Of a stretch of DNA of 64,000 nucleotides, positions 22,701 through 30,714 are shown in pieces (within the stretch, counting starts at the first letter, position 1; each line of letters starts with the position of its first letter). Where the stretch lies: positions 884,813 through 948,812 of the forward strand of contig BCHH01000012.1 in the NCBI GenBank assembly GCA_001599595.1. Reading direction: 5' to 3'. The notes beneath the pieces are model-generated. The model had not been told where the DNA came from. It made no database searches and was given only the letters and a program-made list of their open reading frames with translations. The DNA is from Beverwykella pulmonaria (lineage: Eukaryota; Ascomycota; Dothideomycetes; Pleosporales; Melanommataceae). A program made the position numbers and the translations under genes.

Positions 22701-23642
22701 GGCTATCGCCACTGCCTGCTTCTTACTCCGTGCACTAATTGCTTTTCCAACAGGTGCACCAGCACTGTATGCTTGCGAAACTAGGCCAACATGAGGCACT
22801 GCCTTGGTTTTCTCTTCAAACCGTTCGCATTTTTTTTGCTGCGTGTAATATCGGAGAAATTGATCAGCGTTCGAAGTGTCTAAGAACAAAGAATCTCCAG
22901 ATGGCGTCGAATTTTCGCGGAGCTTCTTTGCTGCAGCTTCTTTGAATTTGAGGCATGCTTGCCATTCAGCTACCCAAATGCTTCCCGTCGCTTCAACATG
23001 AATACCTTCTGCTGCGTAACCGATTTGAACCTTAGAAAAGCCCTTCTGCTTTGACACTACGTAGTCGGGTGTGGCTAGGGATCGCGCGCAGAAGTTGTAT
23101 ACAGCCCTTTTGGCTTCGTCAAGTTCTCTGTATTCTGTTGCAGTCAGAACTTGTCGAGTTACCTGTGGTTTTCGTTGTCTAGAGCGTGGTGCACTTGAGC
23201 CTTTCGCAGGTAGAGTCGTTGGTCTCAGTCTTCCTTTCGCTTTCGATGCTGAGGGTATTCCTTGCTTGAGCGCTCTTCCACCAGATTTCAACGTTGGAGA
23301 TTTCCCTTTCTTGGGGGTTCCTTTGTCACGGTGTGGCGAATTGGGCGAGTCTTTCACAGACTTATTGACCTGCTTCTTCGAACTGACTAGAGGCTTGCCC
23401 TTCTCCTTCTTTAGCCCTATTAAAACACTAAGTGGTGGCTCATGTCTAGATTCGAAATTTTGTAGATGAGTCGTGGACTCGAACCTGCAGAGAGCAGTAA
23501 TTCGGGGAAGGGAAAGGAGGCGCCATCGTGATGGGCAAATCGGTATAATGGATTGCGTGAGAATTACTCGAGGATTCGGAGGCGCAAACCGCTGCGAAAT
23601 TGTCAGTATGCTGGGCAATACTTGGATAAGAAACAATACCAT
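19797..23642 (-). CDS. DEAH/DExH-box RNA helicase with mitochondrial-type presequence
   Basis: A single exon encodes 1281 residues from the ATG at 23642 (the frame extends further upstream but without ATG). The first 60 residues are Arg/Ser/Leu-rich without acidic residues (SRWRLLSLPRITALCRFESTT), like a mitochondrial presequence. A Lys-rich linker and a region resembling a double-stranded RNA-binding fold precede the helicase core. The core has motif I GATGSGKTTQ (near 450), motif II DEVH (near 560), SATM, FLPGLKE, STNIAETSVTIPD and QRAGRAGR. HA2 and OB-fold domains close the protein. This is the DHX29/DHX36-like branch, with H in place of the D of DEAD-box proteins. ATP-dependent RNA remodelling is expected; the exact role is unknown. 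It starts 292 bp from the divergent gene at 23935. Confidence 0.85.
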   Translation of the reverse strand: MVLFLIQVLPSILTISQRFAPPNPRVILTQSIIPICPSRWRLLSLPRITALCRFESTTHLQNFESRHEPPLSVLIGLKKEKGKPLVSSKKQVNKSVKDSPNSPHRDKGTPKKGKSPTLKSGGRALKQGIPSASKAKGRLRPTTLPAKGSSAPRSRQRKPQVTRQVLTATEYRELDEAKRAVYNFCARSLATPDYVVSKQKGFSKVQIGYAAEGIHVEATGSIWVAEWQACLKFKEAAAKKLRENSTPSGDSLFLDTSNADQFLRYYTQQKKCERFEEKTKAVPHVGLVSQAYSAGAPVGKAISARSKKQAVAIAYLTAAVSLAQKHPSILHDFQRAERGNDGEILQSIRPIDFHIVADMLNDMERSSGLFLKSASAKTTRDSALERSWGNAFHLRHSSMESANRRSADLLRRHEALLVNSRLEDSRKLKDGLPMNQRRDEVLNLVNSNTFSIVVGATGSGKTTQVPQIILEDAILRKRGADVDIICTQPRRIAAKSVAVRVASERNEPLGDTVGYHVKGEHKLSREPGRMTYCTTGILLKQLQHDPDHVMDSASHIIIDEVHERDILIDFLMITLKKIIEKRQRSNKRIPNVVLMSATMDTELFANYFQQKGIDGRLGPCPSISVPGRTFPVKEKYLQTILSELEQNYSKQDLRLLKDRDTMDYLNDEAGAGHSGSTVTSWQDTRSNITTGMNDAIVPVSLVAATIAHIARTTTDGAILAFLPGLKEIVSTENLLLQHPLGVDFSDTSKFRIFKLHSNLKDQQDEIFDPVPNGCRKIIISTNIAETSVTIPDVQHVVDSGKLREKRYNQLVQITKLQCVWVSKSNMRQRAGRAGRVQHGNYYALYSSSRYDSLETIGLPEMLRSDLMEVCLDVKAHSNYNIGEFLADSIQPPNPVAVDASVQDLKDIEALTETEDITPLGRLLASLPVHPSLGKMIVLGVIFRCLDPLLILGAAANERSLFARPLGSEKPADYERAVFGHETYSDPLTTINAFREARHNLVSSKSSSMDFTQFIQQRYLHFGTFNSINRTMREIETLLENVGVIPAISGARQKIPHQCGHASLNRNSNNASLIRALVLAGHRGNLAIHTGRLDTPLFSTQNESRALIQRSSLNAFIGARKSRDAYEKTSRLPSPAILSFGSRHLSESNEIMLRDTSLVSPLIATLFGGELKLKNATNVVTIGDRLTFFIKSSRSYQAARIVQQFRLGLDAMLSHALSDLAAQKTLADDPTRDQFASAVAHIIDQDFKLYMNMGARREPPSMEQFKGRGGAHDGGRHERRII

Positions 23643-23934
23643 AATCCTTATTGCGCAAAAATCACAACCCCGTTGTGGACTTAATGTCGACGATGCGCGT
23701 TGAACGTTCGTCGCGTGGAAATTTGTTTGTCCGAGGTACAGTCCAGCCAACGCTAACGCGTATTAGGTATGGATACATTTGGACTCCAACATCACCACGC
23801 TTCGAAGTTTAAACTAAAACCTCCAGAAATTCAACGTCCGCATCCATTTCGGAAGAGCCCAGAATAGTTCCTAATTTGCCTGGATTTTCATCTTAGTAGG
23901 TGCTGAGCTTTCTAACAACCGTGGGATTGCTACA

Positions 23935-24519
23935 ATGTACGACTCCCTCCAACTTCCTTGGGCACTTGATCCAACGCCTTCGGAATCGCAGTATCGGGAT
24001 GCGGGAGGTGTCAACACCAAAGGCACTATCTACCTGCTGCCTCCTTCAACTGAAGTCCTCGAAGAAGCGTATAGAGCTCCACCGCGAGCTCGGTCCGAGA
24101 TGTCCTCCGGCGCCATTGCGCTGTGCAAGCACTTTGAACGGGGAGGAGCATCTTCGGAGCACGGACGGCCGCATCCCTTTTGGACGTTGCCTGTGGGCAG
24201 TAATCAAAAGAAAGACGAGATTGCAGATTCCATCCTTCAGCTGATGTTGAACAGCATTGAGTGGAAGAACGTCATGCTCCTGCATCGGAATGTTGCCGTA
24301 TACGAGATACGAAACAAGCTAGGGTACGGAATGAGGTGGACACTAGATATCGAAGAGGTGAAAGCCGATGTTAGCTCGGGGCAGCTTGATACTGTTGACG
24401 GGAAAGAGGTCACGGATTCCACCTCGGAGGACAAAAGAAAAATGTACGACATCAAGAGAACGTCTTTTCGAGGATTTGTCGAGCCTATCCTCGGCCTAGA
24501 TCATGAGCTCCCGGCGTAG
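23935..24519 (+). CDS. Conserved-type fungal protein of unknown function
   Basis: A single exon gives 194 residues and starts MYDSLQLPWALDPTPSE. There is no signal peptide, membrane segment or known motif. The middle (SNQKKDEIADSILQLMLNSIEWKNVMLLHRN) looks like a folded alpha/beta unit, followed by an acidic, Lys/Glu-rich tail. I recall similar short unnamed proteins in other filamentous ascomycetes but cannot assign a domain. It is divergent from the mitochondrial-type helicase with a 292-bp shared promoter, so co-expression is plausible. Codon use and context look normal. Confidence 0.65.
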   Translation: MYDSLQLPWALDPTPSESQYRDAGGVNTKGTIYLLPPSTEVLEEAYRAPPRARSEMSSGAIALCKHFERGGASSEHGRPHPFWTLPVGSNQKKDEIADSILQLMLNSIEWKNVMLLHRNVAVYEIRNKLGYGMRWTLDIEEVKADVSSGQLDTVDGKEVTDSTSEDKRKMYDIKRTSFRGFVEPILGLDHELPA

Positions 24520-24890
24520 CATCATCTACCGCAATAATGATCAAGATAGAAGTTAAAACTTCTCCCTCTACGATATATTACGACTGTCGAAGCATAACCA
24601 TTCAACACGCACATGGCACAATTCCTCAAGGTAGCAAAGACGCACACATTCAACGGATACTGCGCATATAGAGTGCTCCTCTGTTATTCTAGGCTTTGTG
24701 TCGGACAGATGGCCATACTGCTGCAAATACCAGCATTGTGCAAACATATGCATGTACTCGGTCATGCCCTTGTAGATGATTTTTTCTGTAGACTTCATTG
24801 TGAAAGACGGCACAATGTAAGCTATCACTGCTCGTTAAATTCCCTTATATTTCAGAAGGATGCCTCCTATCCCCAAAAACGACTTTCACC

Positions 24891-26042
24891 ATGGCTCCCT
24901 TAACATTTTCAGTTATCGATTACGTCGAGAGGCTGGAACAAGTTGACATCTCAACGATTGCCGAAGAAGACTTGCGGTGTCCGTTCTGCTGGGCCAACTT
25001 TGGGGAAACGAATGACGAGTTCGGTCCAGAAGAGTCGGACACCATCACTACATTTAGGGAACTTCCATTCCCGATATGCCTCTGTAATGACCCTGTCCGA
25101 ACCATCTGCCAGCACGTCTTTGGGAAATCATGCTTAATGGAAAGCTTGAGCATCAGCGGCCGGTGTCCAGTATGCCGTCAGGATTTTCACGATCATGCCC
25201 AACAGCTCGAGAATGAGAGCGCATATGTGCAATTCAAAGCCCGAGACGCGACAAAACCATGGCATGAGATTTCTCGAAACATCTGCTATAGTAGAGTCGT
25301 CATTTTTCCACGCGCATTTCGGGAGCAGTTTGAAGTCGCCTGGACCGCGCAGCTCAGGCGGTCGGACCCAAAGCTAAGGCGCTGGATCGAATCCATACGC
25401 CCTCTTTTTCAACACGTCGTGTTTTCGTTATTCGACGAACACGCTTTCGTGCTTCCAAATCTTCAAGAGCAGAACACGCCAGCTCTATGTCGATTCGTTT
25501 TCCTTCTTGCCATCAATCGGATAAAGTTTCACCGTGTAACCTCCGAACTGGCGAAACTCGAGTTATCAGATCACCTTTACCGCACATTAGAACACGTCTT
25601 CAAATCTGAAGCTCTGAAGCAGCTTGTCGTTAGCGTCGAATGGCATATCCAGTACGAGTTGCAGGATCCACGATCAGTATTGCATCAGCAACCGGCAACT
25701 GTCCGCAGCCTCTACCGTGCTTACATCTACGAGGATTCTATCTTTGATGAAGGTGGTGGGTATGGAATTGCGAGGGTGCGTGAACACGCGATGTTGCACT
25801 ACTGCAGCAGTCTTGTTGACTATCATAATGATCGATTGGGCAAGCTTCGTGATCTATTTACCAGGGCAAATGATGTAGGACAGTTGTACCGACTCAAGGA
25901 GAAGATTAGCGCTTGTCAGGCTATGCAGTGGCACTACATCCGTCAGATGCTGCGAGAGATAGAAGCCTCAGGATTCGTGGTGCCCACTGAGATTTTGCAG
26001 GATATTGAAGCTAGTGTGATAGTATCTTTCATTGTGGGTTGA
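24891..26042 (+). CDS. RING-type zinc-finger protein, lineage-restricted family
   Basis: A single exon gives 383 residues. A short N-terminal helix (VIDYVERLEQVDISTIAEEDL) leads straight into the RING: CPFC (residues 30-33), a 40-residue acidic loop, then ICLCNDPVRTICQHVFGKSC and CPVC. The position that is usually the fifth zinc ligand is Gly (CQHVFGKSC). This variant is known in RINGs with a CGHxFG pattern. The C-terminal 270 residues are helical with no recognised domain. E3 ligase activity is inferred from the RING. A shrunken relative lies at 30310-30714 on the other strand. Confidence 0.72.
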   Translation: MAPLTFSVIDYVERLEQVDISTIAEEDLRCPFCWANFGETNDEFGPEESDTITTFRELPFPICLCNDPVRTICQHVFGKSCLMESLSISGRCPVCRQDFHDHAQQLENESAYVQFKARDATKPWHEISRNICYSRVVIFPRAFREQFEVAWTAQLRRSDPKLRRWIESIRPLFQHVVFSLFDEHAFVLPNLQEQNTPALCRFVFLLAINRIKFHRVTSELAKLELSDHLYRTLEHVFKSEALKQLVVSVEWHIQYELQDPRSVLHQQPATVRSLYRAYIYEDSIFDEGGGYGIARVREHAMLHYCSSLVDYHNDRLGKLRDLFTRANDVGQLYRLKEKISACQAMQWHYIRQMLREIEASGFVVPTEILQDIEASVIVSFIVG

Positions 26043-26937
26043 GACGACTCTCATGGGAATACAGAGCTATACAAAGTAGATATTGACGCGATTTTGGGCT
26101 GCTGGTAAGTCCCCTATCTAGTCACTGGCTTTAAAATATGCATTGCGTGTCGGGTCTCAAGAAATTTTAATCAAGCCCTCCGCACTTGATGTTCACTTCA
26201 TAAACATTTCTGACGACCTCCTGGAGCACTTCTCCAATGTTTCAACATCTGACTAGATACAGGACAGTGCGGTGGACTCGTCTCAAAGTTCGACATTCCA
26301 ACGACTATCGTGTAGAAGGCAAGGCGCAAGGAGGGCGATCTTGTAATTGGATTAAGAATGTTAATTTTTTGGAAGAGATGGAAGTTGAGCGTCGGTCCAA
26401 AGGGCCGCTTTGCAAGCATGCTTTATCGAAAAGTGGTACCTGAGTTGCCACAGCAAGATTTGCCCAGCATGCTGTTAAGCCGGAACAGTAAGCTAAATGA
26501 ATTTGAAATATGTCAAACTGTTTCTGTATGTGTAGCGAGAGGGAATGCTAGACCGCTTCTTCAAAAGTTAATGTTTATTGGACACCCATCGACATAGGAT
26601 GTACGTTGATGTGGGAAGCAAGTCTCGAGGAATCAGTGAAAATGTTAGAGCAATCGGCTGGTAAATTAAGAGATATTTGATTCTTGAAACATCATTACTA
26701 TACTGAGGTGTTGTCATAATTAGTAAAGGCCAAATTCTCATGATCGCCCAATCAGCCGAGCTAATGACCGCCCCACGTACCCCTCTTTTCTACAACTATT
26801 AGCTACAACAAATGTCGAAATTGATTGCGCAACTTCATACATACTGCCCTCCACCTCAGGTATCTATCTGTACGACTTTCCTTAAAAGCTATATATAGAT
26901 TTTCTAATTTTTAAAAACGTCAATTCTATCAAAGATC
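26043..26937. other. Gene-free stretch before the tRNA
   Basis: These 895 bp are AT-richer than the neighbouring genes. No gene is supported; the short frames here lack domains and splice partners. Confidence 0.5.
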
Positions 26938-27019
26938 AGTCTCGTGGTGTAGTGGCTATCACGTTCGCCTCACAAGCTCAGCGCGCGAAAGGTCCTGGGT
27001 TCGATCCCCAGCGGGACTA
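26938..27019 (+). tRNA. tRNA-Val (anticodon CAC) with 9-nt intron
   Basis: The acceptor stem AGTCTCG pairs with CGGGACT (27012-27018; one T-G pair) and A27019 is the discriminator. The anticodon stem TTCGC (26964-26968) pairs with GCGAA (26985-26989). The loop reads CT-CAC-A, with the intron AGCTCAGCG at 26975-26983, one base 3' of the anticodon, the canonical site. The T arm is CTGGG-TTCGATC-CCCAG (26995-27011). A T run right after (27020-27024) serves as the Pol III terminator. Confidence 0.93.
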
Positions 27020-27189
27020 TTTTTGGCGTCCTTTTGTGTTCCTTTTGCTGTTCATTTGCTCTTGCAATGAATTTTCCGATGGGAGATTGATCTAGATGGT
27101 TTGGGTTTAGAACCTATGTGGAGCTAGTTCTTTGCGCTTTTTGCTACATGATCTTGTCAAATCAGATCTATAACATACTGTATAAGTGA

Positions 27190-28115
27190 GTGGCCAACAA
27201 ACTGTTTGCAACGCACCACCTACCAACTATGATAGCTCAACCAACTACCAACCGATTGCTCTGCAACGAAGCAGATATAGTCCTTGCTATCTTAGCTATT
27301 AACCAAGCGTTGCCTCAACTTATAATGTACCCCGATCAACCCTCCGCCACCAACGCACTGCGCGACGCGATTGCCAGCCCAAATTAAAGAAGCTCACTGG
27401 GCTAGAAGGGGAGGTAATTATTGAGCACATGCTTAACCTAGATTTGTGAGAACTTCCACCCTGCCTTAACGCTGTACGAGATATAGCCAAAATGCTGCTG
27501 GCTGAGCGTGATAGTGGGAAAGTTGGCAAACACTGGCGGAAGAACTTTATCAAGCGTACAACAAGCCTTACAACGCGTTTTAATAGACCGTATGACCGGC
27601 AAAGAGCTCTAAGTGAGGATCCTAAGATAATAAGGGGCTGGTTTAAGTGTGTACAGCGTACAAAGGTTCAGGCCTTTACTAGTATTTCGACCACCAAGCA
27701 ACGTGCGTGAGCTAGAGGCTCAGTCATCTCTAGTACGTGAGAGGATTCAAAGGCATGTAGAATGATCACCCAACTTAGTCGTGCTGTCGCTCGACCAGCT
27801 TACTAAGAATAGTCTATAAGCCAGTGTTGCTACACGACCAGGTCTTAACCCTTTAGAAGGCTAACAAGGCTACCACAAAATGTAGAGAGCGTAAAAGGAA
27901 GCGTATACAGAAACAAGGGACATTAGGAATAGCAGAGGGCGTAGAGATAGTTGTTTAGAGAGAGGCTAAGCAGCAGCTAGCGCGTGGAAGGCGTTAAGAT
28001 GTAGCACTTGGGTGTGGGCCAGAGGGCTATAGCGCGCTGTAGCCGCCGCAAAGAGCCTGGGCACAACTCACGTACGTGTAAGCAGGATAATAAGATACTG
28101 CTTAACCTTAAATAG
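27190..28115 (+). mobile_element. Decayed Tc1/mariner Fot1/pogo-type transposon
   Basis: Pieces of a Fot1-like transposase are spread over two frames. The helix-turn-helix segment YNVPRSTLRHQR (about 27322-27357) is followed by GLEGEVIIEHMLNLDL and a TGA where relatives usually have Arg (CGA). The CENP-B-type domain then reads KVGKHWRKNFIKR, TRFNRPYDRQRA and EDPKIIRGWF (27519-27650). The DDE catalytic domain is missing. Near 28035-28082 the C-terminal zinc knuckle survives as CSRRKEPGHNSRTC, with its second Cys changed to Arg. Frameshifts, stops and the internal deletion make it non-functional. It lies just downstream of the tRNA. Terminal inverted repeats were not found. Confidence 0.78.
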
Positions 28116-28215
28116 CTGTTATATTGATAGTATTTATATGCGTGGTTGAACTTTGTGGTTGCAAAGCTAGATAAAGTTGGTGAGGTGGGCCACTCGCTTA
28201 ATAGACATTCAATGT

Positions 28216-28300
28216 CCCATGAACTGATTTCTAGCGTGCCACTACACAGATGGACTTTGTATGGAAGCGCACAGACGCGCGCTAGAAATCCGTTCATGGG
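28216..28300. repeat. 21-bp inverted repeat with 43-nt spacer
   Basis: The left arm CCCATGAACTGATTTCTAGCG (28216-28236) and right arm 28280-28300 are inverted copies with one mismatch. The outer flanks also share CAATGT in inverted position with an offset. It could be one end of a mobile element or a MITE remnant. It starts about 100 bp beyond the Fot1-like relic. Confidence 0.7.
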
Positions 28301-29189
28301 AGTGTATGTTACATTGTGGGCTCGTGCAAGGGCGTGGCTATTAAGATACAGATCACGTGATATTAGGTTAACGTTTAGGTGGCTCAATTGGTCTTTATTT
28401 TGGCACGTTTCTGTACACTTTTGGCTCATTTACAAAGCAACTAACTTGAAAAGAGCAGTGATGTCAGTAACAAAGTGTATTTGCTGGAAAAGCAACGGCG
28501 TGCGTTTGTTCGCAAAAACATCAGACCTCGGCAGTTGATGAACTGATCCGTGCACCACATGTCACTCCACAATCACAGCACCTCGTGTGACTTTGTCTCT
28601 CCGGATGCTAGCACCACTTTCCAGCCGCGGCCCCTCCCGTTCCTTAGCCCGCCTATGTTATTCCAGTCCGCTGCACGTAATGTCGCGTGCAGCGTACCCG
28701 TGATACATGCGCGGCCGAGAAGCAACGTCAACTCGTCACACTGCCTTAGAACTGCTCGAATTACTCGAGCTGGGCCCACAACACGAGAATGCATCGGACT
28801 GGGCCGTCATCCGATTTGGATGTGGGGAAAGGTGAGGGTGTTGTGATAGGTGGGCTGACGTTGTGAGATGCGGAGATGAAAGAGATGCGTACGACAGATG
28901 GGGCTGGGGCACGGTATGTGTATATGTCCCGCACAAATCCGCGGGTTTGGGTATCTGTTATTCGGATTTCAAGTCAAGTCAATCAATCAAATCAAAAATC
29001 TACCACACCTACAACGTTCAAGCCCAACTTAATCTAAACCACCCGCATCCATCTACCCATCCATCTACCAACCACAACATCTCGAAGCTATAAATCGCGT
29101 CGAAGGTCTACACCTCGCCAAACGGAATCAACCTTTTCCAATTTGGAACATTTTATCATCACAAAGTACTGAATCAAACGTCGCCCAAG
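28301..29189. other. Gene-free stretch with the promoter of the next gene
   Basis: No gene is seen. The last 200 bp carry pyrimidine- and CA-rich leader-like sequence (CATCCATCTACC repeats near 29046-29072) before the ATG at 29190. Confidence 0.5.
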
Positions 29190-29781
29190 ATGCCTCTCCG
29201 CGCACCAGCAACCTTCCGGCGACAGCTCTTTTCAACAGCGACCCGCGCCCGTACCGCCCTTCCATCACAATTCCACTCCTACCATCCCCCAGCGCCACGT
29301 ATGCCACTCAACACCGCTGCCGTACCAAAGCTCGGAAGAATAGGACGATGGTATGCAACCCTGCATTTCTCTCTTACGACTTTGACCTAATATCACCCTC
29401 AGGTATCTCCCGACCATGGCTCTCATAGCCGTCGGTATGACAATCAGTTCCTACCTCCAGGCCTCCGAGATGAAACCATCGTGGAACCGGCGCAGCAAAG
29501 TCTCGCTCGACTCGGCTAATCGCCAAATAGGTTTCGCCATCAACAATGCGCTTGAAGACCACAACAAGCAGCAGAACCGCCAGCTAACGCAAGAAGAGAA
29601 GAACTTGGTGCTGTTGGAGGCATACGGGGAGAGGAACAGTTTGGGCGATATGGAGAGGGCGCTTAATGCTTCGACGAAATTGAGCCAGATGGAGAAGAAT
29701 AAGATGTTAGATGAAGCATATGGGGAGAGGAAGAGTTTGAGGGATGTGGAAAAGGCGCTCGAAGTTTATGAGGTGCAGTGA
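29190..29781 (+). CDS. Small mitochondrial-type membrane protein with internal duplication
   Basis: Exons 29190-29350 and 29403-29781 (GTATGC/CTCAG, phase 2) encode 179 residues. The N-terminus (APATFRRQLFSTATRART) is a typical mitochondrial presequence. One hydrophobic segment (YLPTMALIAVGMTISSYL) follows at about residues 54-72. The C-terminal half is charged and contains two related units: LLEAYGERNSLGDMERAL and LDEAYGERKSLRDVEKAL, about 37 residues apart. A single-pass inner-membrane protein is likely, but no named family was recognised. The start is chosen from the presequence and the ATG context (CCAAGATGCC). Confidence 0.72.
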
Positions 29782-30309
29782 GTGGGGGACGAAGTGCGAT
29801 GAGAGAATTACCGCTGGCTTCGGTACGGAAGAAACATTCCGGTCCGGGGTGGCAGAATACAAAATGGACGTCGAGCGGGAAGACGGATTGAAACTGGAAG
29901 ATAGGGGCACTTTGCAGATTGCAATAGAGCGACACGAGGCCCCAGGGGAAATAAGAGCAGATTGGACGGAGCTGAAGTTTTGGAAGGAAGCATCAGAATC
30001 ATGTACTGGGTCACTCTCCAGGCCACTGTTGGCACACTGGGAGTGCATCCTGCTGCTTCGGTCTAAGAGACACTGAAACGGTTTTTTGTACCTCTATGGT
30101 GCAGACCTCATGTACAAATCCCTGAGATACTTAAATGAAAAAGTTCAATGTAATGCTTCTGGAAACCGCATGGTTATTTTTACAACTAACTATTATGCAA
30201 GCACCCAAAGCTTTGTCCCCACCCCTCCCGCCCAGGAGAGATGGATTAAGTGTTGGTTACTGGAGTGCTATAAGGGCCGGGGTTATCCTCAAGCTTGAGT
30301 AGGGCGAGT
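29782..30309. other. Gene-free gap
   Basis: This is the 528-bp 3' flank of the mitochondrial-type gene and of the RING relic. No supported feature is seen. Confidence 0.5.
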
Positions 30310-30714
30310 CTAACTAGCATACAACTCCGTCTTGCACAAAGGGTAAAGCTTGTTGATCCTGCCCAAGATATCAGCAATACAAGAGTACCCGAGCAGGTGC
30401 CCACAAGGTGTTCGAACAGGGTCACTCCACTCCTTGCACTCACAGAAATCCTTGCACTCACAGAAAGGCGACTCATAGAACGCCGATAGAACAATCCAAA
30501 GCTCTGCATCTTCGGTCATCATGGCGGCAGCATAAGCCATCGGGTATTCATCCTCATTCAAAGCTTCAAAGGTAACCCTGCAGTGGGAAAGCCGCATATC
30601 GTGCAGTGCAATTGTGTATACGTCGACTTTGGCTAAGGTGTCCACAAACTCGATGGCGGAGAAGATCGGTGGAGTAGCAGGAGTGGCGAAGACAGGAGGA
30701 GAAGCGGAGAACAT
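30310..30714 (-). pseudogene. Truncated, degenerate RING-finger paralogue
   Basis: The 134-codon frame starts at the ATG at 30714. It is similar over its length to the N-terminus of the RING protein at 24891: FSAIEFVDTLAKVDVYTIALHDMR matches FSVIDYVERLEQVDISTIAEEDLR in layout, and DPVRTPCGHLLGYSC matches DPVRTICQHVFGKSC. The first zinc pair is damaged (LSHC instead of CPFC), as is the last (YPLC instead of CPVC). The 270-residue C-terminal part is absent. A duplicated FCECKDFCECKEW run lies in the acidic loop. It is probably a dead duplicate, although the frame is open and a short product is possible. Confidence 0.6.

Noticed and set aside
28146..28538. 130-codon frame spanning the inverted repeat
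   Set aside because: It crosses a hairpin and transposon debris, has biased Arg/Trp content and no domain.
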